This document shows positions 16,394 through 26,400 of a stretch of DNA of 64,000 nucleotides, piece after piece; position 1 is the stretch's first letter; the number at the start of each line of letters is the position of its first letter. Under the pieces are notes generated by a model that saw nothing but the letters and a program-made list of their open reading frames with translations, had not been told where the DNA came from and did not search any database. The position numbers were made by a program, and so were the translations under genes. Source of the DNA: Phycisphaerae bacterium (GTDB lineage: Bacteria > Planctomycetota > Phycisphaerae > UBA1845); assembly GCA_029260015.1 (NCBI GenBank), contig JAJDEB010000027.1:1-64000 (forward strand), read 5' to 3'.

Positions 16394-18982
16394 TTAGGCC
16401 TCAGATTCACCGTCATCAGCCTCTTTTTCGTCCTCTGCAATGGCATCTTCAACCTTGTCGTCTTCAGGGACAATCAGCGCCACGGCGACGACTTTGTCCG
16501 CATCGTTCGTCTTAATCAACCGCACACCCTGGGTCGCCCGGCCAATCTCGCGCACCTCAGCCAGATCGGTCCGCAGCATGATTCCGCCCTGGGTGATGAA
16601 CATCAGTTCGTCTTCGTCGTTGACGGCTTTCATGGCGACGACCTGCCCATTGCGATCGGTGGCTTTGATGTTGATCACACCCTTACCCCCGCGTTTCGTC
16701 AATCGGTATTCGTCGATGTTCGTCCGCTTGCCGAAACCGTTTTCACACACCGTCAACACCGATGCGCCCGGACGAATCGCGATCATGCCCACGACCGAGT
16801 CGCTCTTACCCAACGCCATCCCGCGCACGCCTGCCGCCGATCGACCCATGACTCGCACGTCATCTTCCTTAAAGCGGACGGCCATCCCGTCGCGACTGGC
16901 CAGTACGATTTCATGATCGCCGTCGGTCATTTCAACACCGATCAGGGCATCTGACGGATTCAATACAATCGCGATGATGCCGTTGGATCGTGGACGGCTA
17001 AACGCACCGAGCGCAGTCTTTTTGACCTTGCCCTCAGCCGTTGCGAAGAACACGAACTTTTCTTCAAATTCTTTGACCGGCAAGATCGCACGGTGCTCCT
17101 CGCCTTCTTGCATGTTGACAAGGTTCGCAATCGACCTACCACGCGCAGTTCGTGCGCCGGCAGGTATGTCAAACACCCGCGCCCAATAGACCCGACCGTG
17201 ATTCGTAAAGAACAGCATGTAATTGTGCGTGTTCACCACGAACAGATGCTCGATGAAGTCGCCATCCTTCGTATTTCCACCGCGCACACCGCGTCCACCG
17301 CGACCCTGCTTGCGATAGCTGTCCGTGTCGGTTCGCTTGATATACCCCTCGTGCGAAATCGTCACCACGACCTGTTCGTCCGGGATCAACTCTTCAACGC
17401 TGAAATCGCCAGCCGCTTCGCTGATCCTGGTGCGCCGCGGTACGCCAAACTTGTCGCGAATTTCGTACAGGTCTTCGCGAATGATATCGAACACCAATGC
17501 ATCGTCGGCAAGAATGCCTTCGTAATCGGCGATCTGTTCGACCAATTTCGTATAATCGCCAGCCAGCTTTTCGATTTCCAAACCGGTGAGCTTTTGCAAC
17601 TGCATCACCAGAATCGCCTGCGCCTGAACTGCCGTCAGATAATGCGGCTTATTCTTATCGCCAAACCGCGCGATGAACGACTCGGGCAACAGGTGGCGAA
17701 GCGTGTCAGCCTCGGTGAGAATCAGCGGACGCTCCATCAACCGCTGCTTCGCCGTGGCTGAGTCGGGCGATTTCTTGATCGTCTCGATGATGCCGTCGAT
17801 ATCACCGATCGCCAGAATCAACGCTTCCTGAATGTGCGCCTTCTGCTTGGCCCGTTGCAAGAGAAACTGCGTGCGGCGACGAATCACATCGCGACGATGG
17901 CGAACGTATACGTCGATCATCCGGCGCAGCGTCAATGATTGCGGTTTGCGATCGACCAATGCCACGTTTGAAATATTGAAATTGCTTTGCAGCGGGGTGT
18001 ACTGATAAAGCTGGTTCATCACCACATCGGCATTGGCACCCTTCTTGAGTTCGATCTCGATGCGGATGTCGTGCTTGCGATCCGACGCGTCGTTGATGTT
18101 GGCGACGTCCTTGATCAACCCGCCCTTCACAGCCGCCGCCGCGCGCTCGGTAATCGAACTGCGCAGCACCTGGTACGGCACTTCGCTGATGACCAACGTT
18201 TCCTTACCGCCGCGTCCCTCTTCGACGCTAACCTTCCCGCGGACCATCACTTGGCCCTTACCGTGCATGAAGGCGTCGAGGATGCCGCGCCGGCCACAGA
18301 TTTCGCCACCGGTGGGAAAGTCCGGACCGGGTATGATTTCGATCAGTTCCGCGATGGTAATCTCAGGATTGTCGATCACCGCGATGATGGCGTTGCAAAC
18401 TTCGGTGACGTTGTGAGGGGCCATGTTGGTGGCCATCCCCACGGCGATCCCGCTGCCGCCATTGACCAGGAGATTCGGAAACTTACTCGGCAGAACCGTC
18501 GGTTCCGTACGCGTGTTGTCGAAGTTCGCTTCAAGATCGACGGTTTCGAACTCAAGGTCCGAAAGCATTTCCATCGCCGCGCCGTGCAAACGCGCTTCCG
18601 TATACCGCATCGCAGCCGGCGGGTCTCCATCGATCGACCCCCAGTTGCCCTGCTTGTCGATGAGCACCTGGCTCATGTTCCACGGCTGACCGAGGCGAAC
18701 CATCGTCGGGTAGATGACCTGATCGCCATGCGGGTGATAGTTACCCGAGGTGTCACCGCTGATCTTGGCACACTTACGAAATGCCGATCGCGGACCAAGG
18801 TTGAGGTCGTTCATCGCGACGAGAATGCGCCGCTGCGAAGGCTTCAAACCGTCCCGCGCGTCGGGCAAGGCGCGGGCCATGATGACGCTCATCGAGTAGG
18901 TCAGATACGACCCTTTCATCTCTTCGATGAGCGACTGATTAACAATATGTTCCTGCGGTGATTCCGCGGTGGTGTCAGCCAT
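16394..18982 (-). CDS. gyrA: DNA gyrase subunit A
   Basis: GyrA, the DNA breakage-reunion subunit that, with GyrB, introduces negative supercoils. It has 862 residues. The winged-helix region contains YHPHGD, and the active-site Tyr is Y127 in AAMRYTEARL. The C-terminal beta-pinwheel carries a GyrA-box-like KRGGKG, which favours gyrase over topo IV, and a very acidic tail ends the protein. The position equivalent to E. coli Ser83 is Gln88 and that of Asp87 is Pro92. gyrB is not adjacent. Confidence 0.95.
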   Translation of the reverse strand: MADTTAESPQEHIVNQSLIEEMKGSYLTYSMSVIMARALPDARDGLKPSQRRILVAMNDLNLGPRSAFRKCAKISGDTSGNYHPHGDQVIYPTMVRLGQPWNMSQVLIDKQGNWGSIDGDPPAAMRYTEARLHGAAMEMLSDLEFETVDLEANFDNTRTEPTVLPSKFPNLLVNGGSGIAVGMATNMAPHNVTEVCNAIIAVIDNPEITIAELIEIIPGPDFPTGGEICGRRGILDAFMHGKGQVMVRGKVSVEEGRGGKETLVISEVPYQVLRSSITERAAAAVKGGLIKDVANINDASDRKHDIRIEIELKKGANADVVMNQLYQYTPLQSNFNISNVALVDRKPQSLTLRRMIDVYVRHRRDVIRRRTQFLLQRAKQKAHIQEALILAIGDIDGIIETIKKSPDSATAKQRLMERPLILTEADTLRHLLPESFIARFGDKNKPHYLTAVQAQAILVMQLQKLTGLEIEKLAGDYTKLVEQIADYEGILADDALVFDIIREDLYEIRDKFGVPRRTRISEAAGDFSVEELIPDEQVVVTISHEGYIKRTDTDSYRKQGRGGRGVRGGNTKDGDFIEHLFVVNTHNYMLFFTNHGRVYWARVFDIPAGARTARGRSIANLVNMQEGEEHRAILPVKEFEEKFVFFATAEGKVKKTALGAFSRPRSNGIIAIVLNPSDALIGVEMTDGDHEIVLASRDGMAVRFKEDDVRVMGRSAAGVRGMALGKSDSVVGMIAIRPGASVLTVCENGFGKRTNIDEYRLTKRGGKGVINIKATDRNGQVVAMKAVNDEDELMFITQGGIMLRTDLAEVREIGRATQGVRLIKTNDADKVVAVALIVPEDDKVEDAIAEDEKEADDGESEA

Positions 18983-19170
18983 AAGCCTGCCTGCTCCAAT
19001 GCAAAAAAGGCGTAAAAACGTTGGTCCGCTTCAACCCAATATTTTAAGCGATTTTGGCCAATCAGCCAACCAAAGAACAGGCCCAAAAACCGTCCCCAAC
19101 CAGCTCAAAACTCACCGACAAGAATCGCAAAAAAGCACTTGATTTAAAGGGGAAACGCAAGGACTATCCA

Positions 19171-19200
19171 AGATGGGTGCGCCACCCTTCCAGGGTGGAG
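19171..19200. repeat. Small hairpin repeat
   Basis: GATGGGTGCG is followed by CCACCCT, loop TCC, AGGGTGG. It is a perfect 7-bp stem in the gap between gyrA and a hypothetical gene. The layout is similar to the hairpin at 138-158. The rest of 18983-19231 shows nothing recognisable. Confidence 0.4.
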
Positions 19201-19231
19201 GACTGATGAACAGAATGACGAACCAAGCCGG

Positions 19232-20392
19232 TCAACGACTCGACCGCGATGCGAATCGAAACGCTTTCCTGATCGTGTCATAAAATGGGGGAAGTATCAG
19301 GCCGAATGTGGCCAATATGACACCAGCCAATCCAGCATCTGCATAGTGCTTTGTATCGCTGATGACTCTCTCTGGAGTATCCTGCACCGTTCCGAATTGG
19401 CGCACCAGATGAGATGGCTGGACATCCTCGGTCCCGTCCGGCACCTTTGATCGAAATTCATCCTCTTCAAAGCTAACGTCGGAGATTGCAATTACGCCGC
19501 CTTCGTGTGCAAGGGCGGCACAGTCTAGTTGCGGATGGAAGCCATCCCATGAATCTTTTTGCAGCACAATCGAAATCGGACAACTCACCGCATTGGCAAC
19601 TTGAGTTACAACTCCGGTCATATCGTCCTTTTGCGATTTAACATAGGCTTCCAAGAGGGGAGTGTCTTCAATCAAATGGGATATCGTTGCCCCTATGTCA
19701 TTGCCTTTTACGAACACGTCATCAAGGGTGACTGAAACCCAACGAGTCAATGCGTCGATGTCAATACCGCGTGCGATGGCCGACTGCGCAGCTGATTCAT
19801 CGAAGGATAGCGCCATCAAGTCATAGAAGCCGTTTCCACCGTCGAACTCGAACTCTTCAATATTCAAAGCGCCCGAATTGAACTTGGCTCCCTCGAGTTC
19901 AATTCCCGACGGCTCGCAACGATCTGACAAGTCGGTTGTGGTTGCGCGTAAAAACTCAACAACGTCCGAATTGGATGCCGAGAGATAATCGGGCGAAACG
20001 TCACCGTGAATTGATTTGCATGCCCCTTCAGGATATCGCGAGGCCACCGCCGGAAATTCAAGCGTATTGATACGCAATCGCAATTTCAGATCGCGTTTCT
20101 TGCAAGATTCGGTGATTTGCTCCAGCGGATCGCGGCTCTTCAGCCAACTGGCCACCACCGGCTTGATCCGCGTGTTGCTGTACTTCGATTTGTCCGGCTG
20201 AAAGAAGTACCCGCCGTCACTTCGAAAGATGCGCGGGGCGTCAAGCTCACCTGCTCTAAGTTGCGACACGCGCGACGACGTCACCCGCAGCGAAATGCTC
20301 TGCGCACCCACAGATTGAATCAGATCAAGACTTTCCTCGATCCCAAAATCAACCACATTCCAAATGTCTGCCAGAATACCGGTTGTGAACAT
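19232..20392 (-). CDS. Hypothetical protein, possibly TIM-barrel-like
   Basis: A 386-residue soluble protein that I do not recognise. It opens with a strand followed by ESLDLIQSVGAQSISLRV, has RDLKLRLRINTLEFPAVA near residue 105, and a last strand-helix AGLAGVILATFGLILPPF. The alternation of hydrophobic strands and amphipathic helices, with EGG and DLMAL turns, would fit a TIM-barrel hydrolase-like fold, but no catalytic motif is identified. There is no signal peptide. It stands alone, 100 bp from the next minus-strand gene. Confidence 0.55.
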   Translation of the reverse strand: MFTTGILADIWNVVDFGIEESLDLIQSVGAQSISLRVTSSRVSQLRAGELDAPRIFRSDGGYFFQPDKSKYSNTRIKPVVASWLKSRDPLEQITESCKKRDLKLRLRINTLEFPAVASRYPEGACKSIHGDVSPDYLSASNSDVVEFLRATTTDLSDRCEPSGIELEGAKFNSGALNIEEFEFDGGNGFYDLMALSFDESAAQSAIARGIDIDALTRWVSVTLDDVFVKGNDIGATISHLIEDTPLLEAYVKSQKDDMTGVVTQVANAVSCPISIVLQKDSWDGFHPQLDCAALAHEGGVIAISDVSFEEDEFRSKVPDGTEDVQPSHLVRQFGTVQDTPERVISDTKHYADAGLAGVILATFGLILPPFYDTIRKAFRFASRSSR

Positions 20393-20492
20393 GCTGTTTT
20401 CAAACCCATGCGATTTCGTCGCGCATCACACTCAAAGGGTGCGAACTACCGGCTAAGGTGCAACGATTGGGAAGTTTGTCAAGCGCGGTTGG

Positions 20493-21707
20493 CTAGGGAA
20501 TGGCATTCTCTGAAACCGGAATCGCTGGCGACTCGGAGGGGTTCTTCTCTAGTGGCGATTGCTCAACCGTGTGCAACGAAGATTCGGCTGCTTTCTTCTG
20601 TGTGTTCGTGGGAATTCGATCAAGACGCCGGCAAAGCTCCTCGAATAGCCCCCTGATGCGTTCGAGCGACCGCTCGGATAGCGGAACCAAGATAGCCGTT
20701 CGCGCAACCCGCCATTGCTCTGAGCGCCGGACGTCTGTCGCCTGCTGCCGTTTCTCTCGCAAAATCGACCATGCCGTTTCGGCTTGGGCATCGTCCAACG
20801 CATACGTCGCAATAAATTCGCGAACGTGACGCTCCCATGCCGACTCGTTATACCGCGTTTCCTGCGACTTCTGCTCATACACACGGCGGGCTTTTTGAAG
20901 CTCGTCAAACTGCCGCCACTTTTTCTCGTCGTAGCGACCGTCGCGGACGCGCTCGGTCATCATCTTCTTGTACTCCGGAATCTCTTCCAGACCCCATTCA
21001 CGCGGATGCCAGCCACCGGCCTTCCACCGTTCGCGCATGTCTTCAAATCGCTCCATGCGTTTTCGATAGCTGGCCAAGTCACGCAAAAATACCTCACGTT
21101 GCTTGTCATTCATGTCTGTGGCGATGCGTTCGTTTATGTTTTCGATTTGCTGGTGAGCGAATTCGATCGCTCCTTCGCCTTCGTCAACCCAGCGAGCAAT
21201 ATCCTCGGGGGTCACTGGCTCGCCAGCTTGTAAGCTTTCAACCATCTCGCTGACATGCTTGAACATCGTGCCGCCATGCCGAATGGCGACTGCCCCAATC
21301 ATCTGATAACACTGAGACTGCAGATCCCCAATCTGCGACTGATTCATTCCATAACGAGCACCGAATTCGCCCGTCAAGAACTCCACCCGCCGAGAAATCT
21401 CCCACGGCGGAATCTCTGCAACCCCGCGAACAGCTTCCAAAGCAAACAGGTCGGCTTCATCGTTCCAATCGTTCTCTTCCCAAAACCGGTCGAGGCTTTT
21501 CTCAATGCTGGGAACTTGTTTGTCCCAATCGCCCAACTTCGACATCTGCCGAGCCGCCCGGGCGATCCGCCCCATCCCCCAACTGTCATTCTGTCCAGTA
21601 TCCTGAGCCTCAATGTCTGAGCCCCCAGGCGCTGGCGGCGACACGTCTTCCGGTTCGTTGGCCAACACCATAGTCGCCATGCACAATACTATGATTGCCG
21701 TCTTCAT
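20493..21707 (-). CDS. Hypothetical secreted helical protein
   Basis: From the ATG at 21707 the protein is 404 residues. A signal peptide MKTAIIVLCMATMVLA is followed by a Pro-rich linker (EPEDVSPPAPGG). The rest is strongly alpha-helical and rich in Arg, Glu and Trp, with many ER/KR-rich heptad-like stretches at about residues 190-330, so a coiled-coil or helical-bundle periplasmic protein is likely. The frame is open 23 codons further upstream, but that segment would bury the signal peptide. I recognise no family. Confidence 0.6.
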   Translation of the reverse strand: MKTAIIVLCMATMVLANEPEDVSPPAPGGSDIEAQDTGQNDSWGMGRIARAARQMSKLGDWDKQVPSIEKSLDRFWEENDWNDEADLFALEAVRGVAEIPPWEISRRVEFLTGEFGARYGMNQSQIGDLQSQCYQMIGAVAIRHGGTMFKHVSEMVESLQAGEPVTPEDIARWVDEGEGAIEFAHQQIENINERIATDMNDKQREVFLRDLASYRKRMERFEDMRERWKAGGWHPREWGLEEIPEYKKMMTERVRDGRYDEKKWRQFDELQKARRVYEQKSQETRYNESAWERHVREFIATYALDDAQAETAWSILREKRQQATDVRRSEQWRVARTAILVPLSERSLERIRGLFEELCRRLDRIPTNTQKKAAESSLHTVEQSPLEKNPSESPAIPVSENAIP

Positions 21708-21894
21708 ATCGAAGAATCTCGTTCTTGAAGTGATGTGACCTATCTCACATCGGCGCCATCCAAAGTCACTCGCCACCTTGAATGCACGCCCTTACAAGAT
21801 TCTACGACGAACGACCCCGCCGCCCACAAACACGCGCATGATTTTCGAGACATCCGATTGTAAAGGTTTGTTTGGGAATGGATTGCGCGATGGA

Positions 21895-22878
21895 CTAATT
21901 GTCGCGCTGGACGATGAACTCGGCCATGCTGACGAGACTCGTTCGACTGGCTGAATCGGGAACGCCATCCAGCATGCTCAGCGCCCGCGACACATGTTGT
22001 TCCGCCACCGTATTGGCATATGCCACGCTGCCGAATTCGGTCAGAAGTTGCGCAACGCGAACGCGGTCTTTCTGTTCCGGGCTGGCCAACAACTTGAGCA
22101 TTGCCTCCTGCAAATCGGCAGACGCCTCGCGCAAATAGTGAATCACCGGAAGGGTCATTTTGCCAAGTTCGAGGTCGCGTCCCAGCGTCTTGCCCATCTT
22201 CTTTTGCTCACCCACGACATCGAGTACGTCATCGACAATCTGAAACGCAATGCCAGCACTTTCACCGAACACTTCAAACCGGCTGGCCAACGATTCATCC
22301 GCGCCGGCATGGGTCGCCCCCAACCGGCAACATGTCGCCGTCAGGGCGGCAGTCTTGCGTCGAATAATCTCGATGTAATCCGGTTCGCTCAATCGAAAAT
22401 GACCGCGACTGTGGATCTGCATCAGTTCGCCTTCGCATACCACGTTCGTCGTATGGCCAACCAGTCGCGACGCACTCTGCGAGTTAAGGCTGCTGCAAAG
22501 GTGGAATGCATGGCTGATCAAATAATCGCCCAGCATGACAGCCGCTTCGTTGCCGTGGGTCGAACTGATCGTTGCTTGTCGGCGGCGCTCTTCGGCTTGG
22601 TCCAACACGTCGTCATGAACAAGCGTCGCTAAATGAACCAACTCGACCACCGCAGCCAGCGTGTGATGATCTGGTTTGATGCCTCCCGCGCATCGCCCAC
22701 TGAGCAGCAACAATGCCGGCCGAAGCATCTTGCCGCGATATCCCCGCACCCGCTCGCAAAGCTGCGCCACAAACGGCAGTTCGCTCTGCAACTCCAAATC
22801 CATGATCGCCACCACCCGCGCAAGGTCGGATTCGATCGGTCGATACAAGTCAGGAAGTTGCAAGACAGCCGGATTCAT
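21895..22878 (-). CDS. Long-chain polyprenyl diphosphate synthase
   Basis: A trans-isoprenyl diphosphate synthase of 327 residues that condenses isopentenyl diphosphate onto an allylic primer, probably to make a quinone side chain or a C30-C50 precursor. The first aspartate-rich motif is HDDVLDQAEERRR (residues about 88-100) and the second is FQIVDDVLDVVG with a following GKTLGRDLELGKMTLP. The residues before the first motif are LVHLATLVH, without bulky chain-stoppers, which suggests a long product. The start is set at MNPAVLQLPDLYRPIE; upstream residues in the open frame look unrelated. Confidence 0.88.
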   Translation of the reverse strand: MNPAVLQLPDLYRPIESDLARVVAIMDLELQSELPFVAQLCERVRGYRGKMLRPALLLLSGRCAGGIKPDHHTLAAVVELVHLATLVHDDVLDQAEERRRQATISSTHGNEAAVMLGDYLISHAFHLCSSLNSQSASRLVGHTTNVVCEGELMQIHSRGHFRLSEPDYIEIIRRKTAALTATCCRLGATHAGADESLASRFEVFGESAGIAFQIVDDVLDVVGEQKKMGKTLGRDLELGKMTLPVIHYLREASADLQEAMLKLLASPEQKDRVRVAQLLTEFGSVAYANTVAEQHVSRALSMLDGVPDSASRTSLVSMAEFIVQRDN

Positions 22879-23032
22879 GGTCTTAACCAATAGGCCCAAT
22901 ACCAAGACACGCAGCCACAGACAGCCGCTGCCAGTATCTGGTATGCTAAAGACTCGTTCGCAGTGAACCAACGGCTTTCAAATGTTTTGAAAAGATTGGC
23001 AGTTCAAATCGTTCACTAGCTTGTGGATTGGC

Positions 23033-24622
23033 ATGAGCAAACCAGCCCCCATCAACGAACCGGCTACCCGGCGGCGATTCAACCTGCTCGGGGTTCTCGC
23101 GTTGACCGTTTGCTTACCACTCATCGCAATGTCCCAGTTCATCGCCCACGCCCGGACCGACGACATCGATGCTTGGTTCTTCCTCCATTATGGGCGTGAA
23201 CTCCTCTCCGGTGCCACCCTGTATGCTGACGTTTGGGACATCAAACCACCGGGGATATTCTGGCTCAACGCGCTGGGCTTGGGGTTGTCTGGCGGATCTC
23301 CGATCGGGGTGTGGGTGCTTTGCGGGCTGGCTGCGATTGGCTCGGCGATCCTGTTCTACCTGATCGCAAGGAAAGCATATGACCGCCCGACCGCCGTCAT
23401 CGGCGTCATCTTCGCGGCGATGTATTTTAACTTTTGGACCTTTCACGTCGGAAGCAATCGACCTGCCACGTTCCTGATTTTGACGGAACTCGGTTGCATG
23501 TTTCTATACATCCGATCCGTCTCGCTTTCGTCGCCACCCGGGAGGCTGCTGTTTTGGGCCGGCGTCGTGGGCGGGCTGGGATTGTGGTTCAAGCAGACCG
23601 CGTTCGTCGCACCTGTCGCCATAATCCTTCACTTATTGTTCACAAAATCGAACGACACCGCCAGCCGCTGGCGCAAAGTGTCACGCTTTGGCACTGGATA
23701 CGCAAGTTCGATCATCGTCTTGATAATCATATTGGCCCTAACGTCAGACCTGCGATGGGCATGGGATGCGATCGTCAGATTTAATCAGCAATTCTTCGCA
23801 CCCGGCATAGCGACGTCACTGGTACCGTCGATCGACTGGATGGTCACGCACTGTCGCGGCATGGCCCTCCCGCTGATTTTGGCAGTCGCCACGTTGGCAC
23901 ATCCGATTTTCAAATGCTGTCAACGCCCTACGTCTGGCAACGGCGAATCAGATACTCAAGACAAGCCATCAATCCTACCGCTTCTTTGGACGTGGATGCT
24001 TGTCGCGATCTATCTATCCGCCGTCGGTCCGCACAATCGACCCATGTACCTGGCTGTCGCCCTACCACCGCTTATCATGCTCGCGACCCATAGCGTTTTC
24101 CTGTTGATCAATTCAGCGTCGGACGGGCAGCACGGCACACCGCCCCATTACATAGTCGTTGGCGTCATCTGGTTTGCATACATGCTCTGGACTCCCATGA
24201 GCATGCAGATCGACTTCGCACTACGGCAATACCACTGGATCAACCAACCTGCTGACGCAAACCTGATCGCCACCATCGACGCCATACAGCAATATGCCAA
24301 ATCCGACGAAGCAATTTTCGTCGATGGCTATGCCCCCGAACTTTACTGGCGAGCGGACCGACACCAAGCCGTCCGCTACCTCGGCACCGAAAAAATCCAT
24401 CAGCTCAAACAGAATGGTCAGGGGCTGATGGACGAAACCACACGGTGCCTGATGGCCGCTAAACCGCGTGTGATCATGTTCGACTTCGATCGGTTCCAAC
24501 TCCCCGATCAGCCCGGCTACGCCAACGCCGACAAGCTTCAGAAATGGGTACGAGAAAACTACATTCAGCCCGAATTGGATCGATTCCCAACGCTCTGGGT
24601 CCGTTCCCCAGCCCCACAATGA
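23033..24622 (+). CDS. GT-C type membrane glycosyltransferase-like protein
   Basis: This 529-residue polytopic protein has about ten hydrophobic segments, the first at residues about 22-42. The first periplasmic loop carries DDIDAWFFLHYGRELLSGATLYADVWDIKPPG, a pattern of the GT39/GT83-like clan in which Asp residues bind metal and the lipid-linked sugar phosphate. The C-terminal part is soluble and includes EAIFVDGYAPELYWRADR. The ATG at 23033 is preferred to the TTG at 23021. It is distinct from the pair at 2.4-6.2 kb but belongs to the same broad clan. Confidence 0.7.
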   Translation: MSKPAPINEPATRRRFNLLGVLALTVCLPLIAMSQFIAHARTDDIDAWFFLHYGRELLSGATLYADVWDIKPPGIFWLNALGLGLSGGSPIGVWVLCGLAAIGSAILFYLIARKAYDRPTAVIGVIFAAMYFNFWTFHVGSNRPATFLILTELGCMFLYIRSVSLSSPPGRLLFWAGVVGGLGLWFKQTAFVAPVAIILHLLFTKSNDTASRWRKVSRFGTGYASSIIVLIIILALTSDLRWAWDAIVRFNQQFFAPGIATSLVPSIDWMVTHCRGMALPLILAVATLAHPIFKCCQRPTSGNGESDTQDKPSILPLLWTWMLVAIYLSAVGPHNRPMYLAVALPPLIMLATHSVFLLINSASDGQHGTPPHYIVVGVIWFAYMLWTPMSMQIDFALRQYHWINQPADANLIATIDAIQQYAKSDEAIFVDGYAPELYWRADRHQAVRYLGTEKIHQLKQNGQGLMDETTRCLMAAKPRVIMFDFDRFQLPDQPGYANADKLQKWVRENYIQPELDRFPTLWVRSPAPQ

Positions 24623-24698
24623 ACCGGAATTTCATTCTGCTATAATCTCCCTCGCAGCGTGCAGCGTATTCAAAACCCGAATCACGAATCGGAAACCG

Positions 24699-25757
24699 AT
24701 GTCGCCCGTAAACATAGGTAACGTCCAAATCGAACACCCGTTCACGCAAGCTGCGTTGAGCGGATACAGCGATCTACCGATGCGCCGCATCGCTCGCCGC
24801 TATGGTGCGTCGTATACGCTCAACGAAGTCGTACTCGACAAAATGGTCCTGCAAAAAGGTAAGGGGCAAAAACGAATCCTCACCAAGATCGAACCGCAGG
24901 ACCAACCCGTCGGTGGACAGCTTATGGGTTCCGACCCCGACCAGTTCGCGCCAGCCGCTCGCCTCCTCGCCGATGCGGGTTACAACGTCATCGATATCAA
25001 TTTCGGCTGCCCGGTGCGCAAAGTGCTGGGGCGTTGTCGCGGTGGATTCCTGCTTTCGCAACCGAAGCAAGCACTCGACATCGTGCGCCGCGTTGTGGAT
25101 GCTGTTGCGCACGACGTTCCGGTTACCGTCAAAATGCGCCGCGGACTCGACGACACGCCCGAAAGCGAACGCAACTTCTTCGCCATTCTCGACGGCGCAT
25201 TCGAAGCCGGCGTGTCCGGTGTAACAGTCCATGGCCGCACCGTCGAACAGCGCTACGTCGGTCCGAGTCGCTGGGAATTCCTAAGCAAGGTAAAACGCCA
25301 CGTCGGCGAGGGATTGGTCTTCGGTAGCGGCGACTTGTTCACCGCGCAATCGTGCATTGACATGATGAACGAAACCGGCGTCGATGGCGTGACCATTGCC
25401 CGCGGCGCAATCGGCAACCCGTGGATCTTCGGCGAGTGCGTCGCCCTCGCAACCAATGCACCGCTGCCCGATCCACCAAGCATCGCCGATCAGCGTGAAT
25501 GCATCGAAGCCCACTTCACCGAATCGCGCGCCCACCACGGCGACGGACTCGCCGGCAGACTCATGCGCAAGTTCGGCATCAAATACAGCGAACTACACCC
25601 CTGCAAGAAAGATGTCCGCAACGCATTCATCGCCGTCAAAACGCCCGACGAATTCATCGAAGTAACCGCTCACTGGTACAACCCCGAAACAGACTGGCCC
25701 ACCGTTACCCGCCACAACGGCAAAGGCGACCTCGTCGCCGCCGGCGCTGTTTCATGA
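24699..25757 (+). CDS. dusB: tRNA-dihydrouridine synthase
   Basis: A flavin enzyme of 352 residues that reduces uridine to dihydrouridine in tRNA. The start PFTQAALSGYSDLPMRR is the Dus FMN-binding signature. The catalytic Cys is C104 in INFGCPVRKV. KMRRGLDD, VHGRTVEQRYVG and GVTIARGAIGNPWIF follow in the order expected for the FMN phosphate site, and the C-terminal helical tRNA-binding domain ends the protein. DusB is the most likely subfamily, but the exact class is not certain. It follows the glycosyltransferase-like gene by 76 bp. Confidence 0.9.
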   Translation: MSPVNIGNVQIEHPFTQAALSGYSDLPMRRIARRYGASYTLNEVVLDKMVLQKGKGQKRILTKIEPQDQPVGGQLMGSDPDQFAPAARLLADAGYNVIDINFGCPVRKVLGRCRGGFLLSQPKQALDIVRRVVDAVAHDVPVTVKMRRGLDDTPESERNFFAILDGAFEAGVSGVTVHGRTVEQRYVGPSRWEFLSKVKRHVGEGLVFGSGDLFTAQSCIDMMNETGVDGVTIARGAIGNPWIFGECVALATNAPLPDPPSIADQRECIEAHFTESRAHHGDGLAGRLMRKFGIKYSELHPCKKDVRNAFIAVKTPDEFIEVTAHWYNPETDWPTVTRHNGKGDLVAAGAVS

Positions 25758-25774
25758 CAACGGGTGCGCATTTC

Positions 25775-25803
25775 CGTCATTCCCGCGCACGCGGGAATCC
25801 AGA
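25775..25803 (-). repeat. ATTCCCGC-family palindrome, left copy of inverted pair
   Basis: CGTCATTCCCGCG, loop CA, CGCGGGAATCCAGA. This is the reverse orientation of the unit at 25901-25929, so the two form an inverted pair about 155 bp long. Confidence 0.75.
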
Positions 25804-25883
25804 ATCACACAAAAAACTCCACGGGTCTTTGCACCGCATGTGACCGCCATGAATTTTTCACAGACGTGTAGTGAATCTTGGGC

Positions 25884-25929
25884 TGGGATGACGCACGGGT
25901 CTGGATTCCCGCGTTCGCGGGAATGACGG
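25884..25929 (+). repeat. ATTCCCGC-family palindrome, right copy of inverted pair
   Basis: GGATGACGCACGGGTCTGG is followed by ATTCCCGCGTTCGCGGGAAT and GACGG. The same 45-bp unit, flank included, occurs at 1768-1812. Confidence 0.75.
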
Positions 25930-26400
25930 CAGGGCATGTAGCCACAGTGTGGTCCGAAAAAATCCCACCATAATCAACGTGCAAAATCCGTTGGGCAATA
26001 GTTCCCAATTCCGGGTAAAAGCGTTTCGTTTCCTGAAATACTTCCCCAATCGGAATTCCCCACGCGAACAATTCAGACTCATAACCCTGTACAAATAAAA
26101 ACCTTACAACGAATACTCGATTTCGTTCCGCCAATGGCACGGCCCTTGCATTAGTTTCCAACGGTGGTGCGGTATGGTTGGGTGACCCGAAAAATTTTCG
26201 GAAACCTGGCCCGGCCCTGAAAGGTGGCCCCGCCCAGCCGACAATAACCATTTATTTCCGTGATGGCGTTCTGGGGAGCGCGTCCTTACGGACTGAAGAT
26301 GGTTGTGGATGCGAAAGCATCTGCAATCGCAAATCGACGCGAGTCGGTTTGTAGATGGGGGGTGGCGCTCTTGGGGGAGATGCCGCCACTCCCCTTCTTT

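Larger units (their letters stand above)
25758..26400. other. Repeat-containing intergenic stretch
   Basis: This gap holds an inverted pair of ATTCCCGC-type palindromes (25775-25803 and 25901-25929). The minus-strand frame at 25805-26251 reads through the second repeat, giving the spurious VIPANAGIQ peptide typical of translated repeats, and is not accepted as a gene. The remainder is unexplained, including a G+C-rich segment near 26190-26240 and one near 26355-26400. Confidence 0.5.

Noticed and set aside
25805..26251. 148-codon minus-strand frame
   Set aside because: It reads through the palindromic repeat and contains the VIPANAGIQ peptide typical of spurious translated repeats. The rest resembles no family.
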